Shown: in pieces, positions 1 to 7,655 of the stretch
Numbering within the stretch: the first letter of the stretch is position 1
Layout of the letters: each line of letters opens with the position of its first letter
Origin: DATJSN01 sp035504095
GTDB lineage: Bacteria; Planctomycetota; Phycisphaerae; WQYP01
Reading direction: 5' to 3'
NCBI GenBank assembly: GCA_035504095.1
Contig: DATJSN010000005.1
Coordinates: 1 to 48,353 of the forward strand
DNA: 48,353 nt
The notes under the pieces: generated by a model
What the model saw: the letters and a program-made list of their open reading frames with translations, nothing else
What the model was told of the DNA's origin: nothing
Databases searched by the model: none
Program-made: the position numbers and the translations under genes

Positions 1-1
1 G

Positions 2-160
2 ATTTGGGGGCCGGATTCTGAACACGAAAAGCATTATCTGCGCGTATACATCAATCAACTGAGGCAAAAAATTGAACCATCGCCGGAACAGCCCAGATTC
101 ATTCTCACCGAACCGGGTGTGGGGTACCGACTCGTGGAAGCCGATGCGAATCATGAATGA
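2..160 (+). CDS. OmpR/KdpE-type response regulator, C-terminal end (partial)
   Basis: Only the last 52 residues are in the window; the gene begins upstream. The translation carries the end of a winged-helix DNA-binding domain of the OmpR/PhoB family: IWGPDSE, then YLRVYINQLRQKIE (recognition helix), then TEPGVGYRL (the beta-hairpin wing). The YLRVYI and TEPGVGYRL wording is closest to KdpE, the regulator of the high-affinity potassium transporter, but the receiver domain and any partner kinase are outside the window, so the target is unknown. It reads in the same direction as the genes that follow, with a gap of about 40 bases. The family call is firm; the KdpE assignment is only likely. Confidence 0.8.
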   Translation: MWGPDSEHEKHYLRVYINQLRQKIEPSPEQPRFILTEPGVGYRLVEADANHE

Positions 161-201
161 TAGCGAGGCGGTTTCGGGGCCTCTAAGTGTACAATGACCG
201 C

Positions 202-1836
202 ATGGATTCGACGGCTATACCCGTAAGCTCGGCAACCCGGAACCCGCCATCACCATCTGAAAGCAACCCGATGCCGCCTGGCACTGCGTTTTTATTAAAG
301 CACAAATGGCTGATTCTGTTTTTACCCCTCGCCGCCCTCGTGTTGGGACAGATGTATTACAACCTGCCGGATAATTACGACTGGACATTTTTTGGCTTTT
401 ATGACACCGGAACGGTTATCAAAGGCGATCAGCTTATCAGCATGGGACTCAAGCCGGCCATCGACTTCGGCTACACCCACGGGCTGGCGACGCTGCTTGT
501 TTCACACTGGGGCTTTGAAATTTTAGGCCGCACGCCAAACGCGGTCTTAATTATGATGGCGATATTTGAAGTCCTGATGGCGCTGGCGATCGCACGGCTG
601 GTCATGGCCCTCAAGCCCGACGCCCGGGCAATTGTTTTTCTTTTTTGCGCCATTCCGATCGCCGTGATGCCCTGCTATCTCACGCTCACCCATCCGCTGG
701 AAGCGTTTTTAATTCTTTGGGCTTTGGCGGAACATGCCCGCGGACGACGCGCCCAGGCGCTGGCCATTTGCACCACGGCGATATTTTTTAAACCTTCCAT
801 GGGATACGTTTACGGATTTTTCCTGACGATTTTGATTCTGCGCGACGCGTTTGGCCAGGCCAAACCTCTTAGAACACTGATTGGAAATTTCTGGCTCCCT
901 GCGCTCGTCGGCATTTTGATGGCACTGGCGCTGGTTCTGCGGTTCGGATTGGCTTCGCTGGCGCTGACCATTCTGCCTATTACCGGCGCGCGGACTTATG
1001 CGCAGTCCAATTTCAACTTCTTCACCGGCAGCGGAAAAGATTTCTGGTTTCCCACGGCCGGCTCCGGGGCAAATTCTCTTTATATGTTCCCCGCGCTGCC
1101 GTTCGGCCCGCATGATCTGAATTATTACCTCTCGTATTACCTGTTCACGCCTGCGGGAATATGGCTGCTTTTGAGTGTGATCGTGCTGGTTGCCGGAATT
1201 GTTCTGGCCTGGAAGCTGCGGAAACGATCCGTCGATCCACGAATTGAGGTGCTGGTCTGCATTGCGGCGATGCACGTGATATTTGTGCTCTGCTTTTATG
1301 GCTGGACACGCTCCTGGCAATATTATTCCTATCTGCCGGTATTATTCGTTGTAGGATTGATGTGCCTGGCCAAGCCGAATTTTTTCAATTGGACCTGGGC
1401 CATGGTTTTATGTTTGGCGGCGCTGGTAAGTTTCGAACAGGAATTTCAGGTTTCTTCAGCTGCGTGGAAATACAAAACACAGCTTCCAGAAACAGGGGGG
1501 CTATGGGTTTGGGACGGTCCAAAGCAGGAATGGCAATATATTCTCAGCAGAATTGATGACCACCCAACTTTGATTATGTCCAACGGCTATTTGCCCTGGA
1601 TGCCGCGAAACATGGTTATGCCGTTGAGCTGGTTCACCGAAACCGGCATAGCTACAAAGTCCGAGATCGCCCGCGTCAAACAGCAGGCGCAAAAAGTGGA
1701 ATATGTGATTGAATGGAACCAGTATGCGCAGTTGGACCTGTGGAATCAGCCGGATTTCGCCGCAGTTAAAGGGCAATTCAGAAACGTCTGGCAGGGATGG
1801 TCGTTTACTCTTTGGCGGCGCAGGGGAATGTATTAA
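202..1836 (+). CDS. Polytopic membrane protein, possible GT-C-like glycosyltransferase
   Basis: I do not recognise this protein with certainty. It has about ten or eleven hydrophobic segments in the first 430 residues, starting with WLILFLPLAALVLG, followed by a soluble C-terminal part of about 110 residues. After the first membrane segment there is a loop with PDNYDW, reminiscent of the acidic first loop of GT-C glycosyltransferases that use lipid-linked sugars; this resemblance is weak. The ATG at 202 was chosen. A GTG at 187 in the same frame would add five residues, and neither has a strong Shine-Dalgarno sequence. The stop lies 8 bases before the start of the next gene, so the two are probably co-transcribed. 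Confidence 0.6.
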   Translation: MDSTAIPVSSATRNPPSPSESNPMPPGTAFLLKHKWLILFLPLAALVLGQMYYNLPDNYDWTFFGFYDTGTVIKGDQLISMGLKPAIDFGYTHGLATLLVSHWGFEILGRTPNAVLIMMAIFEVLMALAIARLVMALKPDARAIVFLFCAIPIAVMPCYLTLTHPLEAFLILWALAEHARGRRAQALAICTTAIFFKPSMGYVYGFFLTILILRDAFGQAKPLRTLIGNFWLPALVGILMALALVLRFGLASLALTILPITGARTYAQSNFNFFTGSGKDFWFPTAGSGANSLYMFPALPFGPHDLNYYLSYYLFTPAGIWLLLSVIVLVAGIVLAWKLRKRSVDPRIEVLVCIAAMHVIFVLCFYGWTRSWQYYSYLPVLFVVGLMCLAKPNFFNWTWAMVLCLAALVSFEQEFQVSSAAWKYKTQLPETGGLWVWDGPKQEWQYILSRIDDHPTLIMSNGYLPWMPRNMVMPLSWFTETGIATKSEIARVKQQAQKVEYVIEWNQYAQLDLWNQPDFAAVKGQFRNVWQGWSFTLWRRRGMY

Positions 1837-1844
1837 AGGCGAAA

Positions 1845-3503
1845 ATGAAACGGACACTATTATTGCCTTCGGTGCTGCTGATTGTGATCGCGGCAGTTGC
1901 GTTTCGCATTTCGCAGCCCGCGGGACAGACCATTCAACCAATCGTTTTCTGTAATACCGGCCAGGTTCACACCATGGATCCGCAACAGATGACCTGGATT
2001 CAGGACATCGACACCGCTCTGGGACTTTGGGAAGGCCTTTGCCAATATGATCCACATACCATGCAACCCATACCGGGCACTGCGCTAAGCTGGGATATTT
2101 CACCCGATCAACTTACTTATACTTTTCACTTGCGCCACGATGCCCGCTGGTCTAATGGCGATCCGGTAACCAGCGCGGATTTTATGTTCGCCTGGCGGCG
2201 TATTCTTCAACCCGCCACCGCATCCGAATACGTCAATATGCTTTTTCATCTCTCCGGCGCGCGTGATTACTACAATGCGCTGGCCGCGGGGAAGTCCGCG
2301 TCTTTCTCATCCGTTGGCGCCAAAGCACCCGACCCATGGACCATCGTCGTGCATTTAGCTCAGCCGTGCAGTTATTTTTTAGGCCTCACCGCATTCCCTC
2401 CCTACTTTCCGCTGAATCAAAAAGCCATGCAACCATTCATGCAACATGACGGCGAAGGTACGATTACGTACGATCCCCTCTGGACACATCCGCCGAACCT
2501 GGTCTCTAACGGTGCATACCAATTGGTTGACTGGAAATTTCACCAGTATCTGGACTTGACGCCGAATCCATTTTATTGGGATCACAAAAATGTACATTGC
2601 GCGCGCATCCAGATTGTTTCCAAAGATCCCAACATAGCCTTTCTGGCCTATCACACCGGCGTGATTGACGTATTAAGTTTTGTTCCGCCGGATTTTACTT
2701 ATCAATTGCTCCAACAACAGGAGCAGGGGCAGCGAGACGATATTCATTATGTTCCGGTTTTTGGAACCTACTTTTATTACTTCAACTGCCGGCATAAACC
2801 TCTCAACGATCCTCGCGTACGCGAAGCTTTAGACCTGGCGGTCGATAAACAAAAAATTGTTCAGGATGTTTTGCGGCTGCCGGACAAACCGCTCAATGTG
2901 CTGGTTCCCCCGAACATGATTTCCGGCTACCAAAGCCCCGCCGGTTTAAGCATGAACGTCGCCCTGGCGCGGCAACTTCTGGCCCAGGCCGGTTATCCGG
3001 ACGGGCACAATTTTCCCACCCTTACTTTTCTGACCAACAGCGAGGCAACCGCAGCGCCGCATGCGCGCATTGCCCAGGCGATACAAGCGATGTGGAAATC
3101 CGAACTGAACGTCAACATCAACATCGAGCAGATGGAAAGCAAAGTTTTTCGCCAGGAAACGCTTAATGGCAATTACGATGTTGCTTCGGGTGATTGGTAC
3201 GGCGATTACCTCGACCCGACCACCTGGCTGGACTTGTTCCGTTCAGAAAATCCGAACAACATCGCCAGGTTTTCCAATACTCAATTCGATTCATTAATGC
3301 TTCGGTCAGATGGTCAAATCGACCCGGCGGCGCGAATGGCCACCCTCAATCAGGCAGAAACGGTGCTGGTCCAGGAGCAGTTGCCGGCGATGCCGCTGTT
3401 TCAAATGAGCGACGGCTTAATTTATGATCCGGAGAAAATCGGCGGCATTGATCCGAATATCCGTTTTTTGACGCTTTTTAAATACATGCATTGGATCAAT
3501 TAA
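1845..3503 (+). CDS. oppA: Oligopeptide ABC transporter substrate-binding protein (family 5)
   Basis: This 552-residue exported protein should bind peptides outside the inner membrane and deliver them to an Opp/Dpp-type transporter. The N-terminus is an uncleaved or signal-like hydrophobic helix (KRTLLLPSVLLIVIAAVAF). The mature part follows the SBP_bac_5 pattern: a start like CNTGQVHTMDPQQMTWIQD, then LTYTFHLRHDARWSNGDPVTSADFMFAWRR, the family signature region, then DPRVREALDLAVDK and a closing segment with LPAMPLFQMSDG. Length matches OppA (about 540). The ATG at 1845 was preferred to one at 1797, because the latter overlaps the preceding gene and places the signal helix too deep. The permease gene oppB follows after 20 bases. 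Confidence 0.9.
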   Translation: MKRTLLLPSVLLIVIAAVAFRISQPAGQTIQPIVFCNTGQVHTMDPQQMTWIQDIDTALGLWEGLCQYDPHTMQPIPGTALSWDISPDQLTYTFHLRHDARWSNGDPVTSADFMFAWRRILQPATASEYVNMLFHLSGARDYYNALAAGKSASFSSVGAKAPDPWTIVVHLAQPCSYFLGLTAFPPYFPLNQKAMQPFMQHDGEGTITYDPLWTHPPNLVSNGAYQLVDWKFHQYLDLTPNPFYWDHKNVHCARIQIVSKDPNIAFLAYHTGVIDVLSFVPPDFTYQLLQQQEQGQRDDIHYVPVFGTYFYYFNCRHKPLNDPRVREALDLAVDKQKIVQDVLRLPDKPLNVLVPPNMISGYQSPAGLSMNVALARQLLAQAGYPDGHNFPTLTFLTNSEATAAPHARIAQAIQAMWKSELNVNINIEQMESKVFRQETLNGNYDVASGDWYGDYLDPTTWLDLFRSENPNNIARFSNTQFDSLMLRSDGQIDPAARMATLNQAETVLVQEQLPAMPLFQMSDGLIYDPEKIGGIDPNIRFLTLFKYMHWIN

Positions 3504-3523
3504 TAATTTGACGGATCATAATA

Positions 3524-4444
3524 ATGTTGGGATTTATTTTTAATCGCGTCCTGCAATCCATCATTGTGATTTGGGCGGTTTATACCTGCACCTTCTGGCT
3601 TTTGATGGCTGCACCTGGCGACCCGTTCGTGGGGGAAAAGAATCCTTCGCCTCAGGTCATCAGGGAGCTTCAAGTCCGCTACGACCTCGACAAACCGCTT
3701 TACTATGCTTATGCAAAATACGCGTGGAATGTTGTACGTCACGGCGACTTAGGTCCGACCATCAGTTATCCCGATTGGACCGTAGCCCAAGTTATTAGCG
3801 GCACTTTACCGGTTTCAGTGGCGTTGGGCGCATTAGCACTTTTATTGGCGCTCTGGATGGGAATCGCCGCCGGCATGATTGGAGCAAGGTTTCACGGCGG
3901 TGGTCTGGACCTGGGACTTAGTGTTGCCACACTGTTGGGAATTAGTCTGCCCAATTTTGTAATCGGCTCGGCGTTATTGATGATTTTTTCCGTCGATCTG
4001 ACCTGGCTGCCATCGGGCGGCTGGGGCACTTTCAACCAGCTAATTCTGCCGGCGTTCACGCTGGCTCTGCCGTTCACCGCATACATTGCGCGGTTGATGC
4101 GCTCCAGCGCCTTAGATGTACGGCGCGCGGATTTTGTCCGTACGGCTCGCGCCAAGGGCGCCGGCGAAGCGCGTATCGAAATGCGTCATATTCTGGCCAA
4201 TGCTTCGATTCCGATACTGGCGTACCTTGGGCCGGCGATGGCCGGCATTCTTACCGGTTCGTTCGTGGTGGAAAAAATCTTCGCCGTTCCGGGCATGGGA
4301 GATTTGTTTATCAACGCCTGCCTGGACAAGGACATCCCGGTGGTTTTGGGCACAACGCTGGTTTACACCGTATTACTGGTGATTCTAAATCTATTGGCGG
4401 ACATCGCCTGCGCGTGGGCCGATCCGAGAATCCGATTACAATAG
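3524..4444 (+). CDS. oppB: Oligopeptide ABC transporter permease OppB
   Basis: This 306-residue inner-membrane permease has the OppB/DppB layout: an N-terminal membrane segment (MLGFIFNRVLQSIIVIWAVYT), the conserved PGDPF and YDLDKPL region, five further membrane segments, and the ABC-permease EAA-type loop around FVRTARAKGAGEARIEMRHILANA, which contacts the ATPase. The end, EKIFAVPGMGDLFINA and WADPRIRLQ, is typical. It forms an operon with oppA. The partner permease OppC and the ATPases OppD/OppF are not next in line: after this gene the sequence enters the inverted-repeat cassette holding a GxxExxY gene, then an amidohydrolase. The missing subunits must be elsewhere or lost. Confidence 0.92.
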   Translation: MLGFIFNRVLQSIIVIWAVYTCTFWLLMAAPGDPFVGEKNPSPQVIRELQVRYDLDKPLYYAYAKYAWNVVRHGDLGPTISYPDWTVAQVISGTLPVSVALGALALLLALWMGIAAGMIGARFHGGGLDLGLSVATLLGISLPNFVIGSALLMIFSVDLTWLPSGGWGTFNQLILPAFTLALPFTAYIARLMRSSALDVRRADFVRTARAKGAGEARIEMRHILANASIPILAYLGPAMAGILTGSFVVEKIFAVPGMGDLFINACLDKDIPVVLGTTLVYTVLLVILNLLADIACAWADPRIRLQ

Positions 4445-4449
4445 CCATT

Positions 4450-4491
4450 TTTCACCACAGTGGACACGGAGTACCACCGAGAACCACAGAG
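4450..4491 (+). repeat. Left inverted repeat flanking GxxExxY gene
   Basis: This 42-base sequence of the CACCACAG...CACGGAG...CACAGAG type matches the reverse complement of 4918-4959 at 35 of 42 positions. It ends 3 bases before the ATG of the GxxExxY gene and begins 5 bases after the stop of oppB. Confidence 0.85.
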
Positions 4492-4494
4492 ATT

Positions 4495-4905
4495 ATGGAA
4501 AGAGAAATGAGAAGCACGAAAGACGAACATGTTATTAATAAAATTACCGGCGAGATTATTGGCGCGGCAATGACTGTTCATAGCACGCTTGGGCCGGGCT
4601 TACTGGAAAGCACATACGAAACTTGTCTGGAACATGAACTTCACAAGCGAAACCGAAATGTTCAACGCCAGCTTGGCTTACCGGTTCATTATGACGGCTT
4701 AATTCTGGATGCCGCATATCGCATCGATTTACTCGTTGATGATTCTGTTATTGTTGAACTTAAATCCGTGGAGAAAATACTGCCGATACATGAAGCACAA
4801 CTTTTATCTTATCTCAAGCTTAGCGGCAAAAGATTTGGTTTATTGATCAATTTTAATGTACCGCATTTAAAGGATGGAATTATACGGAAGGCTAATGGCT
4901 ATTAA
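4495..4905 (+). CDS. GxxExxY protein (PD-(D/E)XK nuclease-superfamily fold)
   Basis: This 136-residue protein belongs to the GxxExxY family, placed by Pfam in the PD-(D/E)XK nuclease superfamily; its cellular function is not established. The defining motif is visible as GLLESTY after IIGAAMTVHSTLGP, and the nuclease-like core as YRIDLLVDD followed by VIVELKSVEKI (acidic residue, then ExK). The end, HEAQLLSYLKLSGKRFGLLINFNVP, is characteristic. The ATG at 4495 was chosen as the first after the left repeat; one at 4507 is possible. There is no clear Shine-Dalgarno sequence, and the region where one would lie is the repeat itself. The gene is bounded on both sides by the inverted repeats and breaks up the opp region, which suggests it arrived as a unit. 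Confidence 0.85.
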   Translation: MEREMRSTKDEHVINKITGEIIGAAMTVHSTLGPGLLESTYETCLEHELHKRNRNVQRQLGLPVHYDGLILDAAYRIDLLVDDSVIVELKSVEKILPIHEAQLLSYLKLSGKRFGLLINFNVPHLKDGIIRKANGY

Positions 4906-4917
4906 ACAAAAGGTTTA

Positions 4918-4959
4918 CTCTGTGAACCTCTGCGGTACTCCGTGTACACTGTGGTGAAT
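4918..4959 (-). repeat. Right inverted repeat flanking GxxExxY gene
   Basis: On the minus strand this reads as a diverged copy of 4450-4491: seven mismatches in 42 positions, no gaps. It starts 12 bases after the stop codon of the GxxExxY gene. Just beyond it an 11-base direct repeat, TGGTGAATTAA, occurs at 4952-4962 and 4967-4977. No target-site duplication is evident outside the two repeats. Confidence 0.85.
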
Positions 4960-4999
4960 TAAACCATGGTGAATTAATGGACCTGAACGGAACAGAATT

Positions 5000-5917
5000 A
5001 TGATCGTTGATTGCCATACCAGCATCTGGCAAAGTCCGGAGCAACTCGGAACCGAGGCGCTCGATCGCATGGCACAATCGACTTATTTCGGTCGTGAAGC
5101 GGTTCGCCTGCTTCCCAAGGCCGATACCGCGAGCCATTTACTCAGTTCCGAACCGGTGGATTACTGCTTTGTGCTGGGCTTTAGAAGTAAATTCCTGGAT
5201 GCCCAAATTCCTCCGCGTTTCATCGCTGATTATTGTTCCGAACACGCCGACCGGATGATTGCTTTTGCCGGCATTGACCCCATGGACGCCGATGCACCCG
5301 AACAACTTGACCGAATCACGCGGGGAACCGATTTTAGAGGACTGGTGATCTGTCCGGCGGCGCAGGATTTTCACCCCTGCGACACGCGAGCCATGAGCAT
5401 TTATGAACAGGCGGCTAAAGCAAAGTTGCCGATTATTTTTTCTCCGGGACCGTATATGGGCGGCCGCAGCCGGCTCTCTTACGCCCACCCGATCTTGCTC
5501 GATGAAGTCGCCGGCCATTTGCCGCAATTAAAAATCATGATCGCTCATCTTGGCTATCCCTGGATTGATGAAACAATTGCTCTGCTGGGAAAACACAAAA
5601 ACGTTCTGGCTAATCTCGCCGGTCTGCTTCGCCGTCCATGGATTGCTTATGACGCATTGGTTCGGGCGCATCAAATGGATGTCATCGACCAGCTTTTATT
5701 TGGCAGCGATTTTCCGTTTGCCTCCGCGGCCGATTGCATCGAAACACTCTACAACATCAATCAATTCGCCTCCGGCACGCCTTTGCCGGTGATTCCGCGA
5801 TCCCTGTTAAGAAAGATCGTGGAGCGGCCGGTGCTGGATTTACTGGGAATTCGCCCCGCCGCCGGACAGGCCCCGGCGCCGCTCCCGCGAACGCGCCGCG
5901 TAAGCCGCGGAAGCTAA
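5000..5917 (+). CDS. Amidohydrolase-family (TIM-barrel) protein
   Basis: This 305-residue protein resembles the amidohydrolase 2 family of metal-dependent hydrolases and decarboxylases. Visible landmarks are MIVDCH at the end of the first strand, IDPMDADAPEQLDRI and GLVICPAAQDFHPCD (family-typical strand 4), LPQLKIMIAHLGYPWIDE (metal-ligand histidine), and LLFGSDFPFAS (conserved aspartate). The N-terminal metal motif is unusual: the family usually has DxHxH, here it reads DCHTS. The last 25 residues are Pro/Arg-rich and probably disordered. The substrate cannot be inferred. It follows the GxxExxY cassette and may originally have been the next gene after oppB. Confidence 0.8.
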   Translation: MIVDCHTSIWQSPEQLGTEALDRMAQSTYFGREAVRLLPKADTASHLLSSEPVDYCFVLGFRSKFLDAQIPPRFIADYCSEHADRMIAFAGIDPMDADAPEQLDRITRGTDFRGLVICPAAQDFHPCDTRAMSIYEQAAKAKLPIIFSPGPYMGGRSRLSYAHPILLDEVAGHLPQLKIMIAHLGYPWIDETIALLGKHKNVLANLAGLLRRPWIAYDALVRAHQMDVIDQLLFGSDFPFASAADCIETLYNINQFASGTPLPVIPRSLLRKIVERPVLDLLGIRPAAGQAPAPLPRTRRVSRGS

Positions 5918-5923
5918 AGACGA

Positions 5924-5946
5924 GGGGATAGGGGCCAGGGAACAGG
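5924..5946 (+). repeat. G-run repeat with G-quadruplex pattern
   Basis: Four runs of three or more G (GGGG-ATA-GGGG-CCA-GGG-AACA-GGG) sit in the 62-base gap between the amidohydrolase and gpsA. The wider stretch to about 5954 is a degenerate short G-rich tandem repeat. The spacing fits the canonical G-quadruplex rule; no function is shown. Confidence 0.5.
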
Positions 5947-5979
5947 GCATAAGGTAAAGGAAAATTTTAAAAGTTAAAA

Positions 5980-6975
5980 ATGAAACAAGCTTTCACCATT
6001 ATTGGCGACGGAGCAATGGGGACGCTTTGCGCAATCATCCTGGCGCAAGGCGGACACCCGGTTCGCGTCTGGGGGCGGCGCCCAGAACACATTGAAGAAC
6101 TCAGAAGTAAGCGCGAAAACACCGCGTACTTGCCGGGTATCAGGCTGCCTCAGGAAATTATCTTCACCGCCGACGCCCAGGAGGCCCTGCAAAAAAGCAA
6201 ACTGGTTATTTGCGCCATACCGACGCAACACATTCGTAGCGTTCTGGAAACTATGCGGCAATATTTTGCTGACCAAACGCCCGTGGTAAGTGTGGCCAAG
6301 GGAATCGAAAATCACACTTTGCTTCGTCCTACGCAAATTATTCAGCAGTTACTGGGTTCACGAACGGTGGCGGCAATTTCCGGACCTACCATCGCTATGG
6401 AACTGGCGCGCGGTTTACCAGCGACGGTGGTCGCGGCGTCAGCGGATAACGCACTTATAAAGCAGGTGCAAAATCTTTTCACCACGCGTTATCTGCGCGT
6501 TTACGCCAATACCGATCTTGCCGGCGTGGAACTTGCCGGCGCGATGAAAAATATTATCGCCATTGCCGCAGGCATACTCGACGGCATTAAGGCCGGCACC
6601 AATGCCAAGGCGTCATTACTGACGCGCGGCCTGGTGGAGATATCACGGCTGGGGCTGGCGATGGGCGCCAGGGCAGAAACATTCGGCGGTTTGGCCGGCC
6701 TGGGCGATCTGGTAACTACTTGTTTTGCGCCGGAGGGTAGAAATCGGGGGTTTGGGCAGCTTGTTGGTCGCGGACTTACGCCAACGGCGGCGGCGGCTAA
6801 AACGGCTGGGGTGGTGGAAGGCGTACCCACGACGCGAAGCGTGGTCGAATTGTCCGAACGTTATAAGGTTGAAATGCCCATCAGCCGGGCTCTTTATGAA
6901 GTGCTCTTTGAAGGTAAAAGTCCTCAGGAGGCAATCAGCAATTTGATGAATCGCGAACCGAAACATGAAGGATAA
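5980..6975 (+). CDS. gpsA: Glycerol-3-phosphate dehydrogenase [NAD(P)+]
   Basis: GpsA reduces dihydroxyacetone phosphate to sn-glycerol 3-phosphate, the backbone precursor of phospholipids, in the cytoplasm. The 331 residues match the family length. The dinucleotide-binding motif is at the extreme N-terminus (IIGDGAMG, residues 7-14). Further signatures are VSVAKGIE, ISGPTIAMELARGLPATVV, the catalytic-lysine region GAMKNIIAIAAGI, and GLAGLGDLVTTCFAPEGRNRGFG. The start at 5980 places the Rossmann strand directly after Met, as expected. With plsX, glpK and the fab operon elsewhere in the window it belongs to lipid synthesis. Confidence 0.95.
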   Translation: MKQAFTIIGDGAMGTLCAIILAQGGHPVRVWGRRPEHIEELRSKRENTAYLPGIRLPQEIIFTADAQEALQKSKLVICAIPTQHIRSVLETMRQYFADQTPVVSVAKGIENHTLLRPTQIIQQLLGSRTVAAISGPTIAMELARGLPATVVAASADNALIKQVQNLFTTRYLRVYANTDLAGVELAGAMKNIIAIAAGILDGIKAGTNAKASLLTRGLVEISRLGLAMGARAETFGGLAGLGDLVTTCFAPEGRNRGFGQLVGRGLTPTAAAAKTAGVVEGVPTTRSVVELSERYKVEMPISRALYEVLFEGKSPQEAISNLMNREPKHEG

Positions 6976-7026
6976 AATTGTTCTTTTTTGCGTAAAACCG
7001 CTCTTGGCGTGCCTTCATATTTCTTC

Positions 7027-7054
7027 TTGTCACAAATCCCAAGTAACTTACAAT
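7027..7054 (+). promoter_or_regulatory. Candidate sigma70-type promoter for the DUF192 gene
   Basis: TTGTCA at 7027-7032 and TACAAT at 7049-7054 are separated by 16 bases; each matches 5 of 6 consensus positions. The element lies about 65 bases upstream of the DUF192 start, in the 143-base gap after gpsA. Confidence 0.5.
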
Positions 7055-7118
7055 TATTCTGATGCATATTTGTAACCGATTGAAAACGACTCCATGTTTA
7101 AGGCGCCGGACAGCCTTA

Positions 7119-7628
7119 ATGAATATCTCAAAAGTTAACAAAATCTGTGCCCACTTTTTTCTGATTGGGGCAATGTTAATTGGGGCATTTTTCCCTTTTG
7201 CGGGGTCAATTTATGCCCAAAATCAACAAAATCAGCCCAATTATCTGCCCAATTTGCCCCAGGAAAAGGTGACTCTGGGGCCAAAAGTATTCACCCTCTG
7301 GATTGCTTCGACCCCGGATGAACAGGAAAAAGGATTGATGTTCGTCAAAAATATGCCCGCGGACCGTGGAATGATTTTCGTATTTCCTGACCCTCAAGCC
7401 CAAACCTTCTGGATGAAAGACACTCTAATACCATTGGACCTGATTTATATAAGTCAGGATGGAACCATTGTCCGACACTACACAATGGTTCCGGATGGCG
7501 GGCAGCAGCTGTATTTCAGCGATGCCCCGGTGCAGGATGCAATTGAAATTAACGCGGGGTGTTTTGCGGCGCTGCATCTGCATGACGGCGATCGGATTAA
7601 CCTACCCGTTCCGACGAGTTCGCCGTAA
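7119..7628 (+). CDS. Exported DUF192 protein
   Basis: This 169-residue protein has a signal peptide (KICAHFFLIGAMLIGAFFPFAGSIYA) followed by a DUF192 domain. The family signature is clear: TLWIASTPDEQEKGLMFVKNMPADRGMIFVFPDPQ, then FWMKDTLIPLDLIYI, then INAGCFAALHLHDGDRI. DUF192 proteins are widespread, small, secreted or periplasmic, and of unknown function. The ATG at 7119 was preferred to 7062 because it puts the signal peptide at the N-terminus. The gap before it carries a good promoter, so this gene may begin a new transcription unit including the next gene, 27 bases downstream. Confidence 0.85.
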   Translation: MNISKVNKICAHFFLIGAMLIGAFFPFAGSIYAQNQQNQPNYLPNLPQEKVTLGPKVFTLWIASTPDEQEKGLMFVKNMPADRGMIFVFPDPQAQTFWMKDTLIPLDLIYISQDGTIVRHYTMVPDGGQQLYFSDAPVQDAIEINAGCFAALHLHDGDRINLPVPTSSP

Positions 7629-7655
7629 AATAGAAACCAATGGGAAAATTTTAGA

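Noticed and set aside
709..1320. A 203-codon open frame antisense to the membrane protein gene
   Set aside because: Rich in Arg, Gln and Asn with no domain; it mirrors the hydrophobic codons of the real gene.
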